From assembly GCA_947685225.1 (NCBI GenBank), contig CANTUV010000002.1, positions 1,240,001 to 1,304,000 of the forward strand: 64,000 nucleotides of DNA, read 5' to 3'. Below, piece after piece: positions 22,624 to 33,525 of this stretch. Source of the DNA: Garcia nutans. Its lineage: Eukaryota > Streptophyta > Magnoliopsida > Malpighiales > Euphorbiaceae. Position 1 is the first letter of the stretch. Every line of letters begins with the position of its first letter. Made by a program: the position numbers and the translations under genes. A model generated the notes under the pieces. It was not told the origin of the DNA. It did no database searches and worked only from the letters and a program-made list of their open reading frames with translations.

Positions 22624-23143
22624 CAACAATTCTCTCGAGTATGACCACTCGTCACAATGGGTACAATGTGATTTTCTTCCTCTTATATTTTGAGAATTCC
22701 TAGACTTACTCAAAACCTCTAAAATAGACAATTTTGTCTCACTAATTGGTTTAGAATGCGAATAAATACTCATGAGTATAGGAAACACATCTTCTAAGGA
22801 AGGAATGGTAGGACTTGTTAAAATTTGATCTATTACAGAAATTAGGTTTGACCTAAGTCCTATCAAGGCCAAAGCCATAAAAAAAATTGTCTATCTGCTT
22901 TTCCTAAGTAGCAATTTTATCAGATAATGGCATGAGAGAATTAAATTCATTCCTAAGTGTTTCAACTTGTCCCAAATATTCGGCCATATCTAGTTGGTTT
23001 TGTTGGAGATGGACAATATCAGAGATTACCTTATATATTCTTTGCACATCATTAGTACACAAGGTTTTAGCCTTAGTCCAAACCTTACAACAAGTTTGCA
23101 TGACTGAAATAGAGTAAGAAGTTTGGGTTCTAGTGAATGCCAT
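22624..23143 (-). pseudogene. Copia 4 gag
   Basis: Copia Gag on minus: MAFTRTQTSYSISVMQTCCK, then TNDVQRIYKVISDIVHLQQ and YLGQVETLRNEFNSLMPLSD. A frameshift near 22890 leads to GLRSNLISVIDQILTSPTIP and LEDVFPILMSIYS, and it ends in the degenerate zinc knuckle CTHCDEWSYSRE. The order and motifs match UBN2-type copia Gag. The last three residues of the open frame that ends at 22603 come from the solo LTR. Confidence 0.82.
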
Positions 23144-23829
23144 AAAAGACTACATAGTTAAGCATCAAATTTAAGGCAAACAGCCCTATCCTTTTCATCA
23201 ATATCTGAACTATTTTTCTCTAAATGATCTTCATATCTTTGACCCATAAACTAAAGTTCAATAGAGGCAACCTGTGAAATATAATTTTTACTCCCTTCTA
23301 ACTTAACAGTAGTAATAGATGGAATATTAGAAGAAAAAAGGGAACGGACAACACCTGGATGTTCTAAAGCTTTAGCCATTACGGAGACAGCAAAAAGTGC
23401 TAGCTTCAGAATCTGTTTAAAGCAGACAGCAGCTTACAATCCAACCAAACCTTAAGAGATGGACCTTGGATCGAACGTGAAAGGGCCGGATTAGTTTGGA
23501 ATCTCGCCAAAAATGAAATGTTGACGCCGGAGAAGATAGGAGGAACTGACCTTGCCGTACGTGTCGTCCTGCGTCGGCGTATGAAGAGGATAGTCGGAGT
23601 TCTGATCGGCATATGTGGGCCACGTGCAGCTCTATTGGGGGTTGGACTTCTGGGAAAAGGCCAAACCTTGGTCGGCGGTCCTTTTGAGTAGGGTGGTGAG
23701 AAATAGCAATCACCCTTTAATTGTGACTTGCAATGGCAGCAATGGACCAGCAGTAGCTTCCACTTTAGAGAAGTGGTGAAGAAGAGAAGAAGAAGAGGGA
23801 AAGAAGAAAAACTGACATGGGTTCAACCA
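23144..23829 (-). other. Copia 4 leader and gag N-terminal remains
   Basis: Between primer site and gag. Weak traces of the Gag amino end lie near 23160-23390. The two long frames at 23406-23713 are arginine/proline-rich and not recognisable. Confidence 0.5.
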
Positions 23830-23842
23830 GGCTTTGATACCA
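23830..23842 (-). promoter_or_regulatory. Copia 4 primer binding site
   Basis: The minus strand reads TGGTATCAAAGCC directly after the LTR end TTTTTACA, one change from the usual TGGTATCAGAGCC. Confidence 0.85.
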
Positions 23843-24035
23843 TGTAAAAATAGGAATTAGAATCCTTCTGCTTCATTTATTTCCTCTAATACAATGAGTT
23901 TATATATAAGAAAAAAATAGACAGCAGACAAATATAACCCTAGCAACCATTATCCTAGCAACAATTATAAAAATACAGCAAGCCCACTAGACCCATCATC
24001 TAATCATTCCTTCTTTATGGCTAGGTATCTCAACA
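23843..24035 (-). mobile_element. 5' LTR of copia 4
   Basis: On minus it starts TGTTGAGATACC and ends CTATTTTTACA, 193 bp, next to the primer site. The first ten bases are shared with the copia 5 LTR (TGTTGAGATA). Confidence 0.75.
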
Positions 24036-24119
24036 AACTCTTTTCCTTAGGATCTGTTGCAAGAAAAAGATAATTTGAAACTTCGATTTGTCAATTATAT
24101 TCTTTCTAGAAATGGTAAA

Positions 24120-25060
24120 CCAATGTGTCCTAGGCACATAAGGCCTTCACCTAGGCACAAATAAGCTAAAGTGCCTCTAGATATCCAAGGCGAGGTGTCT
24201 TTAAGGAGGCAATGGCTTTTTATGTTTAGGCATGCTTTTTAGTAATTTAATTATTTTTTAGGAAGTTTAAAAGTTTTTTCTTTCCTAAACAAAGGTAGGT
24301 TAAACTTTTTTCTTGTTAAATAACCTATGTTTAGTAATTAAGTTATTTTAGAATGTCTAAAAGTCTAAAGTCTTTTTGCAAAATCTAGGAGTTTTTTTCT
24401 TTTTTCTTTAATTCAAAGTTGTAGTCCTTATTATAATAGAAAAATACAGAAAAAAAAACTGTAGTCAAATTTTATGTTGAAATTTCAGCTGTGTTTTTTT
24501 CGCTATCTTATACTTTTTAGTATTTTTTTTTTGGTATTATGTTATTATAACTTCCAATTTCTTTTCCTTTAAAGATGTACTATAGGGTTATGTGTATTAG
24601 ATTCATAGAATAGTAACAATCTTTAAGCTATTGTTAGTACTTAGTACTCCCTCTATTCCACTTTAATTATCATGGAAGAGAAAATTTTTTTGTTCCACTT
24701 CAATTGTCATTTTTATAAATTCTAGATAGTAATAATTATAAAGTTTTAAATATACCCTTAATAGTATTAAATACCTATAAGGTTAGTAATCTATAAGAAG
24801 ATAGTCTTTGAATGGGGTAATTAAGTAAAATACTATAAATTTTTTTTTGTAAAATTTATAATGATTAATGATTGCTTCGGTCTATATATTCCAAAAGCCA
24901 CAATTGAAATAGAATGAAGGGAGTAGCTTACAAGAAAATTGTGTCTCACCTCACTTAGGCCATGCTTTTTTTTTTTTGCTCTTTTATTTTGCCTGCGCCT
25001 AGGGCAATACAAGGATGTATCGCCTTAGTTGTGCCTAGCATTTATAACTACACTAGGTAA
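24120..25060. mobile_element. CCTAGGC-rich element, probably non-autonomous DNA transposon
   Basis: The left end has CCTAGGCAC, CACCTAGGCAC and CAAGGCGAGG. The right end has GCGCCTAGGGC, ATCGCCTTAG and GTGCCTAGC, in inverted arrangement. The interior is AT-rich without coding sequence and holds a Stowaway MITE. The borders are approximate, and the superfamily (hAT-like) is a guess. Confidence 0.45.
24647..24925. mobile_element. Stowaway-like (Tc1/mariner) MITE
   Basis: The terminal inverted repeats are CTCCCTCTATTCCA at the left and AGAATGAAGGGAG at the right, flanked by TA at 24645-24646 and 24926-24927. The element is 279 bp, AT-rich and without an ORF. The CTCCCTC ends and TA duplication are the Stowaway signature. 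Confidence 0.85.
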
Positions 25061-25260
25061 ACCAAGTCAAGGAATGTATGACACTAGTATCAATTAGTTC
25101 AAACTTGTATAAATTGATTCGTATAAATTTAATTGGTACCTACAAAAACATAATGACATGGCTTCCCTAGAAATCAATTTTGAGCCATTCTTAAAATATA
25201 TGGCACATGGAAAATTTTCACCTTAACAATTTCTTGACTCATGATTTATGTATATATTAT

Positions 25261-25450
25261 TGAGAAAAGAGAGAGAGAAGAGAAATAATTGGTTTTCTTA
25301 TACTTTTCTAGTATGCATAACTTTTATTTATACACATATAGCCTATTACTATCTGCCATTGTATTAAATTGCCATTGCATTAAATTTTCTTGTCAACTAC
25401 TAACTTCTAACTATTAACAATACACATAGAGACTTATAGATATCTCAACA
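25261..25450 (-). mobile_element. 3' LTR of copia 5
   Basis: Reads TGTTGAGATATC..TTTTCTCA on minus, 190 bp, and clearly matches the 5' LTR at 35228-35406. GAGGGGAG, the polypurine tract for plus-strand priming, lies immediately inside at 25451-25458. Confidence 0.88.
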
Positions 25451-25456
25451 CTCCCC

Positions 25457-26900
25457 TCAAGCTGGAGCATACAAGTCATAGGCTCCAAGCTTGCCACTAA
25501 TATTTTTTATTTTTGGTCCTCTTAGAGATTTAGTGAGTATATTTGCTAGTTGATCATTAGAATTGATGAAGTCTATGACAATACATCCTGATTCCATTTT
25601 CTGTCTAACAAAATGACAGTAAACTTCTATATGTTTGGCCCTTTCATGAAAAGCTGGTTTAGAGGCAATGTGAAGTGCAACTTGATTATCACAGATCAAC
25701 TTCATAATCTTGATTTTTTTCCATCTTAATTTTTGAAGAAGAACTTTTAACCAGATAAGTTCACATGTTGCAAGAGCTATAGCTCGATACTCTACATCAG
25801 CACTTGATCATGCAACCACTTCTTGCTTTTTGCTTTTCCAAGAAATCAAATTTCCTCTAATCATGATATAATATCCTAAAGTGGACATCATATCTGAGGG
25901 ATAACCTACCCACTCAGCATCAGAGTACTCAATGATATGATTGTGACCTTTATCTTCATATAATAATTCTTGTGCTGGTGTTCTTTAAGGTATTTAAGAA
26001 TTCGAATCACTATATCCCAATGATTATTACAGGGAGCTTGGAAAAACTTACTCACTACACTAATAGCAAGTGAAATATTAGTTTGTGTGTGTTAGGTAGT
26101 TTAATCTTCCATCTAATCTCTGATATCTTCAAGGGTCTTTTAATGGCTCCCTTTGTCCAGGAATCAATTTAACATTAGAAATAATAGGAGTATCAACAGG
26201 CTTGCAATCTAGTATGCATGTTTCTTTTAGTAAATCCAGGACATTTTTGAGATAACAATCCCGTCTTTTACCATGCCACTTAATTGCCCATAAAATCCTT
26301 TAGTTTTCCTAGGTCTTTGGTTTGAAAGTGACTACAAAGATTTTTCTTCAATTGACAAATTGCATCATGATCATTGCCTGTTATGACAATATCATCGACA
26401 TAGATAGCTAGATAGATATATTTTCCATGAATATCATGTCTGAAGAATATTGAATGATCAGATTGGCACTGAGTCATTCCTGAATCACTGAATTGAACCT
26501 CCCAAACCAGGCTCTTGGAGATTGGTTCAAACCGTATAGTGATCGTCGTAATTGACATACCAAGTGAGACTCCCCTTGAGCAATAAATCCAGGAGGTTCT
26601 CCATATATACTTCTTCAGTTAATTCTCCATTAAGAAATGCATTTTTAACATCAAGTTGGTGGAGCGTCCAGTGGTGCATAACTGCCATAGAAATAAGAAG
26701 TAGAATAGAAGTAATTTTTGCCACTGGAGAGAAGGTATCATTGTAGTCAATGCCATAAACCTAAGTGTAACCTTTTAGCAACAAGCCATACTTTTAGTCA
26801 ATCAATTTGCCCATCAGGTCCAATCTTCACAGTAAACACCCAACTGTAGTTTTTCCTTCTAGTAATGGAACAAACTCCCAAGTTCCATTATTGTGTAATG
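25457..26900 (-). pseudogene. Copia 5 reverse transcriptase and RNase H
   Basis: In order on minus: WVFTVKIGPDGQIDRLKAWL near 26855; LHQLDVKNAFLNGELTEEVY (first catalytic Asp, intact) near 26660; IYVDDIVITGND near 26400; LCSHFQTKDLGKLKDFMG near 26300. The RNase H end reads LICDNQVALHIASKPAFHER, then FVRQKMESGCIVIDFINSND, and stops at 25457. Blocks lie in different frames. RT copies element RNA into DNA and RNase H removes the RNA strand; both are broken here. Confidence 0.88.
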
Positions 26901-27491
26901 TTGTCATTTCCTCTATCATTGCATCTCGTCATCCTAGATGATGTAATTCTTCATTCAAAGTCTTAGGAATAATGACATTAGACAGAGTAGAAACAAAGGC
27001 ATTATATGTGGTGATAAACGATGGTAGCTAAGAAAATTATTTATTGGATGTGGATTGCGAGTGGAATGATTACCTTTGCGGATAGCTATAGGTGGTGTTT
27101 CTTCATCTGCCACTGATGTGACTGGAGTAGGGGACAATAGAGCAGGATAGTTACTAGGACTTGTTATTGTACCTGTATCAGAAGAAGGACTAGTTGCATT
27201 AGTAGGGAGATGAGATCGTCTAGCGTAAACTCAGAAGAATGGTGATGGGTTTTGCGCTGTTGAATATATTTGTGGAGAAGGGAGACTTGGAATTGGAAGA
27301 ACACTGAAGATGAATTTTGTGTTTTCGGTAATAGATTAGAAATATGGTGATGACTCAAAGAAGATTATATTCGCAGAAATGTGATATTTCTTTTTTGTTG
27401 AATCATAGCATTTGTAGCCTTTTTGAAGTTGTGAGTGTCCCAAAAACACACACTTGATGGATTTGGACTTGAGTTTGTCCTTCCCTGAAGT
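26901..27491 (-). pseudogene. Copia 5 integrase C-terminus and linker
   Basis: Starts at the copia 6 border with SGKDKLKSKSIKCVFLGHSQ and KGYKCYDSTKKKYHISANII, the classic copia post-integrase block. A serine/proline-rich linker follows, with TPPIAIRKGNHSTRNPHPI ending in LSYHRLS. The partner half lies at 32619-33525. Confidence 0.83.
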
Positions 27492-27496
27492 ATGAT

Positions 27497-27745
27497 TGTA
27501 GAAAAATACAACTGCTTTGAATTCTTCCTTAATTTATGGTAGCTGTCTTTCCCTCAAATTCTTCCTTAATTTGTGGCACAACTTGTGGCAGCTACCTTCT
27601 CCTTAAATTATGCCTTAATTTGCTCCAAAAGTATAGAAATTACTATTAGGCAATAATGTTTTGATAGATCTTCACTTGTATAAATATGAGTTGTATATTG
27701 TTGTAAATAACATACTATCAAAAAAAAGAAATTCTCCTTCTTTCA
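27497..27745 (+). mobile_element. 5' LTR of copia 6
   Basis: Starts TGTAGAAAAATACAAC and ends TTCTTTCA, 249 bp. It contains TATAAATATG near 27680, a plausible TATA box, and duplicated segments 'attcttccttaattt' near 27520 and 27562. Confidence 0.93.
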
Positions 27746-27758
27746 TGGTATCAGAGCC
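27746..27758 (+). promoter_or_regulatory. Copia 6 primer binding site
   Basis: TGGTATCAGAGCC abuts the LTR end, a perfect initiator-Met tRNA type site. Confidence 0.92.
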
Positions 27759-27982
27759 TGCTTCACAAAAAATCCAGGCCTCTTTTTTCTGCCTTGTAAA
27801 AGAAAAAAAAAAAAGAAAACCCTAAAAACAAGGCTGCCTTAACTTAACCACTATTCCAGAGTGATTTTCTTCTACTAGTTATTAGTGTTCTCTTTTTGGT
27901 TTGTTCCTATTTTCCTTTGTTGTTATTCAGACCAACAATTTATAATTTTTTTTGGGTCTATTATTTTTTACCCATTTGAAAA

Positions 27983-28983
27983 ATGAATGACACCAGTAAA
28001 GTAGAACCAACTTCTGGAACTCCTATAATGGATAATACCACTCAAAATTCAGGGAGTTGCAAAATGCCCAAGCAGCCTACCGTTGAATGGAAAAAATTAT
28101 TTGAAATGGTCTCAATTGGTTAGGACATTTTTTATAGGAAAAGGGAAATTAAGCCACTTGTTAGGCACAAGTCCAAAACAAGGAGACCCCAAATTTGATA
28201 CATGGGATGAGGAAGACTCTATGGTCATGTCTTGGCTGTGGAATTCTATGCTACTTGAAATAAATGATACTTGCATGTTTCTTGGAACAACCAAGGACAT
28301 ATGGGAAGCTGTGAAACAGACCTATTCGAAGGTTTACGATGTTGCTCAAATTTATAAATTAAAATGAAGATATCAAATGCCAAGGAAGTCAATCTGCCTC
28401 AGAATTTTTAAACTTTTTGAAGGGTCTATGGTAGGAAATAGATCATTACTAGTGCATTCAGATGAAATGTAGTTAAGATGTTGCTGTCCTTAAAAGGTTT
28501 GTTGAAAAGGATAGAGTATATGAATTCCTAGCTAATTTGAACGTAAAATTTGATGCAGTATGAATACAAATCCTTGGAAAAGAGGAATTACCTTCATTAA
28601 ATGAAGCAATTGCAATTGTTTTGTGTGAAGAGGGTAGGAGAGGAGTTATGCTTGAAACACCAACTGTGGAAAGTTCTGCTCTACTGTCTAAAACCATAAA
28701 AAATGAGCAACACAATGGTGGGGATGGACATGTAGATGTCCTTAAGAATAGCAAAGACTCTATATGGTGTACTTTCTGCAAAAGGCCTCGACATACTGGA
28801 GAAAAGTATTGGAAGCTTTATGTTAAGCCTCAAAACTTTAAAGAAGGCCAATCAAGAGGAAAGGGACAAGCACATATTACAACTTCTAATATGGAGAGTT
28901 CTGGTTATCGTGATGTTTTTAGTAGGAAAGAAGTAGAAAAGCTCAAGGGATTACTGGAAGCCCTACAGAAACAAAATCCATAA
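27983..28983 (+). pseudogene. Copia 6 gag
   Basis: Begins at the ATG at 27983 (MNDTSKVEPTSG). A frameshift near 28085 leads to MNGKNYLKWSQLVRTFFIGK and KLSHLLGTSP, then WDEEDSMVMSWLWNSML and TTKDIWEAVKQTYS, the UBN2/Gag signature. After a broken stretch (28370-28620) the frame 28621-28983 carries the zinc-knuckle region CTFCKRPRHTGEKYW. Its last Cys is changed, so RNA binding would be impaired. Frameshifts rule out function. Confidence 0.88.
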
Positions 28984-29091
28984 CCTTCAACAGGTACAAG
29001 TGCTTTGGTCTTTTCAGTTACATTTTCTCACTACATTCCTATTTCCTTTTATAGTTATTCTAATGCTTCAGATAATGTTTTTCCCACCTCT

Positions 29092-30600
29092 TAGATTGTT
29101 GACTCAGGAGCTACTAATTGCATGACCAATTCTTCACATAAATTCACTTTATGCACCCCATGTCTAAGCAATAGAAAGATAACCATAGCTGATGGAACAG
29201 TTACAACTGTACCTGGTTAATGAGATATTTATTTGAATGAATCTCTCTGTCTAAAAAAATGTTCTCAATATTCCAAAATTGTGCACCAACCATATTTCCA
29301 TTTATAGGTTAACCACTGATTCTAATTGCATTGCATCTTTCTATACTTCTTATTGCATTTTTCAGGACAAGGACACGAAGATGATGATTGGACGTGCTAA
29401 GGAAAGAGATGGTCTTTACTATCTTGAAGATCCAAATGGGCGTAATGGAGTTTTGGGTTCATCACCTACTGTCTTTATTTTTGATGTGTTAGAGTCTAAA
29501 AAAAGTAAAGTTTTACTTCATCGTCGTCTTAGACATCCTTCGTTTGGTATTTTGAAAGTTATGTTTCTTTCCCTTTTTAAACGATTAGCAATTGAACAGT
29601 TTCATTGTGATGTATGTGAATTGGCTAAATACAAACAAGCTTCTTTTCCAACAAGCAATAATAAAACTGTCTCCTTTTGCACTTATTCATAGTGATATTT
29701 GGGAACCCTCTACCATTGTTAATATCTCAGGAGCAAAATAGTTTGTCTTTTATTGATGATTGCACTTGGGTTACTTGGATTTTTCTTTTAAAAAATATGT
29801 CTGATGTGAGTCATATCTTCCCTATCTTCTATGAAATAATTAAAACTCAATTTGGAGTTGGGATAAAAAGATTTCATTCGGACAATGTAAAAGATTTTTT
29901 CAATCATACCTTATCTACTTATTTTCAAAAATAGGGCATTGTACATGAATTCTCTTATGTCTACACACATCAACAAAATGGGATAACTTAAAGAAAAAAA
30001 TGGTAATCTTTTATCTGTCACAAGAGCTTTTTTGTTTCAAAACAATGTCCCAAAATATTTTTGGGGGGAAGCAGTTTTAACAGCAACTCGTCTCATTAAT
30101 AGGCTCCCTACAAAAGTTTTTGATTTTAAAAGTCCTATGCAATTACTATCACAATTTTTCCCCTACTATACTTTCTCAAACAATTTAACTCGAAGTATTT
30201 TTGGATGTGTGTCATTTGTTCATATACATTCTCAAAATAGAAATAAACTTGACCTAAGAGCTCAAAAATGTATTTTTATTGGTTATTCGTTTACTCAAAA
30301 AGGTTATAACTGCTAACATCCTCCTCTTAGGAAAGTATATGTATCTGTTGTTGTTGCATTTATTGAGCAAGAGCTTTACTTTCAAAATTCATATTCAACA
30401 GAGGAACATACTTTGAGTATTGATGAGGATGGAGATTTTTTTCTCCTTGAGTTGTCAGAACCCAACCCTGTGTTTGAAAGTCCTGTAAATTCACCCATAG
30501 TTTCAGTTTATATATCTACAGTTGAGTCCTAGAGTTCCCTAGTTTTGCATAAAGAATCAACTGGGAACCAAAACCAAAAATCCTTTCATCCATTATAGGT
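29092..30600 (+). pseudogene. Copia 6 protease and integrase
   Basis: Protease: IVDSGATNCMTN with the DSG intact, but the Trp codon just before it is TAG at 29092-29094. Integrase amino end: HRRLRHPSFGILKVM and FHCDVCELAKYKQASFP, so the HHCC finger is recognisable (29519-29655). Core: SFIDDCTWVTWIFLLKN, then FHSDNVKDFFN, where the usual RSDNGxEF is altered, and YTHQQNGIT. C-terminal part: VPKYFWGEAVLTATRLINRL, FGCVSFVHIHSQNRNKLDLR and KCIFIGYSFTQKGYNC (30032-30316). Several stops and shifts. Confidence 0.87.
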
Positions 30601-32358
30601 ATGTATATTCAAGAAGGAACCATTGTCTGAACCTGAGCTCGTTCTATCAACTGAATCTGCTCTTGATCCTATCACTGTAAGAAATTCCATTATTAATGAT
30701 TTAGATATTCCTATTGCTATAAGAAAAGGAAAACGGACTTACACTAAACATCCAATCAATTTATATGTATCTTATAACTCATTTTCTACTCCTTATAGAA
30801 CATTTCTTTCTAACCTTCATTCCATCTCTATTCCAAAGACAAATTATCTGAAGCATTAGGAAATGAAAATTGGAAAAAGGCTATGTAGGTTGAGATGGAT
30901 GCACTTGAGAAGAACAACACTTGGGATCTGGCACGACTACCTAGTGAAAAAAACTAGTTGGATGCGGATAGGTGTTTACTGTGAAGTATAACTCTGATGG
31001 TACCTTAGAACGATATAAGTTAAGATTAGTTGCTAAAGGGTACTCTAAACTTATGGTGTTAATTATTAGGAGACATTTTCTCTAGTGGCTAAAATGAATG
31101 CAGTTAGAATTTTATTATCTCTAGTTGTTCATTATTATTGGCCACTACAACAGTTTGATGCCAAAAATGCCTTTCTTCATGGTGATGTTGAAGAAGAAAT
31201 ATACATGGAGATTCCCCCAGGCTTTGCTTGTTCAACAACTAAAAACATGGTTTGCAAATTGAAGAAGGCATTATATGGACTCAAACAATCTCCACGAGCT
31301 TGGTTTGGTAGGTTTACTAAAGTGATGCTTTTGTTAGACTATAAACAAAGTCAAAGCAATCACTTTATTTATAAGTCATTCTGCTTTAGGGGATGTGTGT
31401 GTACTTCTTGTGTTTGTAGATGATATTATGTCACAGGAGATAATATTGAAGAAATAGAAAACTTGAAGCAGTCGTTACTGAAAGAATTTAAGATCAAAGA
31501 ACTTAGGAAACTTAAATATTTTCTACGTATTGAAGTAAGTCACTCTCAGAAAAGGATTTTTATCTTTCAACAGAAGTATGTGTTAGATCTCTTGAAAGAT
31601 ACTGGTATGCTGGGATGTAAACCTGTGGATACACTTATAGAACAAAATCATATATTGAGAGATTTTCTAGAAGGTATGACGGTAGATAAAGAGTCTTACC
31701 AAGGCTTATTGGAAGGCTCATATATTTATCTCACACCGGGCTTGATATTTCTTATGCCATTAGTGTTGTAAGTCAGTTTATGCATAATCCAAAGGAAACA
31801 CATCTCAAAGCTGTGAATAGGATCTTATAATGTTTGAAAGGTTCTCCTGGAAAAGGAATTATGTTCAAAAAGAAAGAAACGTTGATCCTAGACTGTTATA
31901 CATATGCAAATTCTCCTATAGATAGGCGGTCTACTTCGGGATATTGCACCTTCTTAGGAGGTAATCTTGTAACTTGGAAAAGTAAGAAGTAAAATATAGT
32001 TGCAAGGTCTACTACTGATGCTGAATTTAAAGCTATGGCTCTCGGAATATGTGAACTTTTATGGCTAAAGATCATACTGAATGATCTTAAAATTAAATGG
32101 AAAGGTCCTATGAAGCTCTATTGTGATAACAAATCTGCAATCAACATTGATTATAATCCAGTGCAATATGATTGTACAAAACATGTTAAAGTTGACAGAC
32201 ATTATATTAAAGAGAAGCTTGATATTAGCCTAATTTGTACTCCCTTTATTTCCACTAATGATCAGCTAGTTGATGTGCTCACTATGGGTGTGACTGAAAT
32301 AGTATTTCAACTGTTAATACACAAGCTTAGAATGGATAATATCCATTTACTAGCTTAA
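30601..32358 (+). pseudogene. Copia 6 reverse transcriptase and RNase H
   Basis: Linker PIAIRKGKRTYTKHPINLYV, with RT from about 30860. LQQFDAKNAFLHGDVEEEIY (first Asp, with the V of DVKNAF changed to A) and CKLKKALYGLKQSPRAWFGR lie in 31085-31423. The second catalytic box reads VFVDDIM before a frameshift at about 31420. EFKIKELRKLKYFLRIEVSH follows, and RNase H ends in LYCDNKSAINIDYNPVQYDC and HVKVDRHYIKEKLD up to 32358. The copia 5 RT is a different family. Confidence 0.87.
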
Positions 32359-32365
32359 GGGGGAG

Positions 32366-32613
32366 TGTGGAAAAAATACAGCTGTCTTAAATTCTTTCTT
32401 AATTTATGGCAGCTGTCTTTCCCTCAAATTCTTCCTTAATTTTTGGCATAAATTGTGGTAGCTGCCTTCTCCTTGAATTATGCCTTAATTTGCTCCAAAA
32501 GTGTAGAAATCACTATTAGACAATAATGTTTTGATAGGTCTTCACTTGTATAAATATGAATTGTATATTGTTGTAAATAAAACACTATAAAAAAAGAAAT
32601 TCTTCTTCTTTCA
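32366..32613 (+). mobile_element. 3' LTR of copia 6
   Basis: Starts TGTGGAAAAAATACAGC and ends TTCTTTCA, 248 bp, following the purine tract at 32357-32365. It aligns over its whole length with the 5' LTR. Confidence 0.93.
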
Positions 32614-32618
32614 ATGAT

Positions 32619-33525
32619 CATGAACAAAACAAGTACAACCAAACACGAGTAATGGTAAGTGATAAGGATCTTCTCCTTGAAATAAAATAGAATGAGGGGT
32701 TTGATGTAATATCGAAGAAGGCATTTTGTTGATTAAATAACAAGCATTAAGAAGAGCATCAATCTAAAAATGAAGGAAAACATTGTGGTGAATAAGAAGA
32801 GTACGAGTTGTTTCAATGAGATGTCAGTTCTTACGTTCTGCAACCTCATTTTTTTTAGGAGTGTAAGAACAAGAGGTTTAATGAGTGATCGCTTGGGAAG
32901 ATAAAAAATTGTAGGAAGAAGACAAATACTCCTTACCATTATCACTACGTAAAATTTTTATTGAAGCATTAAATTGATTTTGGACTTCTACAAAGAATTT
33001 TTAAAAAATAGGAAAAAATTTAGAACGATTTTTCATGAAATATACCCAAGTGCAACGACAATAATCATCAATAAATATAATGAAATACTGAAATCCTATA
33101 ATTGTACTGACTCGACTTGGAACCCATATGTCTAAATGGACTAACTCAAATGGACAAGTAGCCCTATTATTGATTCACTTAGGAAAAGAGCTATGAGTTT
33201 GTTTCCCAAGTTAACATTATTTACACTCTAAGGAAGACAAGGTTGAAAGACTAGGAGCAAGTTTCTGAAGTTTGTGAAGTCTTGGTTGACCAAATCGGTG
33301 GTGATGAATGTCAGCAGGGGTGACTGAAGTGAAGGTAACTGGTGAGTCTAGGTTGTAGAGATGATACAGACATTGTGATTCATGTCTTATTCCAATTGTC
33401 TTTCCTATACTTCGGTCTTGCACGATAATGGAATCAATCACAAAAGTAATAGAACAATCAAATTTTTTTTTATAATTTACTGATTCAGACAAGATTATAA
33501 GGATGTCCAAGGGAAAACAAGGCAT
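32619..33525 (-). pseudogene. Copia 5 integrase
   Basis: From high to low on minus, the zinc-finger block is decayed near 33500-33230 (GHPYNLVSISKL before it). The core has a VYFMKNRSK-like part near 33040, then LRSDNGKEYLSSSYNFLSSQ near 32950. AVAERKN is followed by a stop, and TTRTLLIHHNVFLHF leads to PYHLPLLVFGCTCFVHD at the copia 6 border. Removing copia 6 and one ATGAT copy continues this reading into 27491. Confidence 0.82.

Larger units (their letters stand above)
19400..24035 (-). mobile_element. Ty1/copia element 4, truncated
   Basis: Minus-strand copia with its 5' LTR at 23843-24035, primer site at 23830-23842, gag, protease and the start of integrase. It stops near 19400 in the integrase zinc-finger region, without RT, RNase H or 3' LTR. 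Gag is split by a Tekay-like solo LTR (20105-22618). The protein sequence is related to copia 5 (25261-35406) but the LTRs differ. Confidence 0.82.
27497..32613 (+). mobile_element. Ty1/copia element 6, full-length, decayed
   Basis: A complete copia layout of 5117 bp: 5' LTR 27497-27745, primer site, gag-pol in decayed frames, polypurine tract AAGGGGGAG, 3' LTR 32366-32613. A perfect ATGAT duplication lies at 27492-27496 and 32614-32618. By eye the two LTRs differ at roughly twenty of about 248 positions, mostly transitions, so the insertion is old. It sits antiparallel in the integrase of copia 5. Confidence 0.95.

Noticed and set aside
27740..27760. tRNA-Met gene at the TGGTATCAGAGCC sites
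   Set aside because: These are primer binding sites next to LTRs; no cloverleaf can be formed around them.
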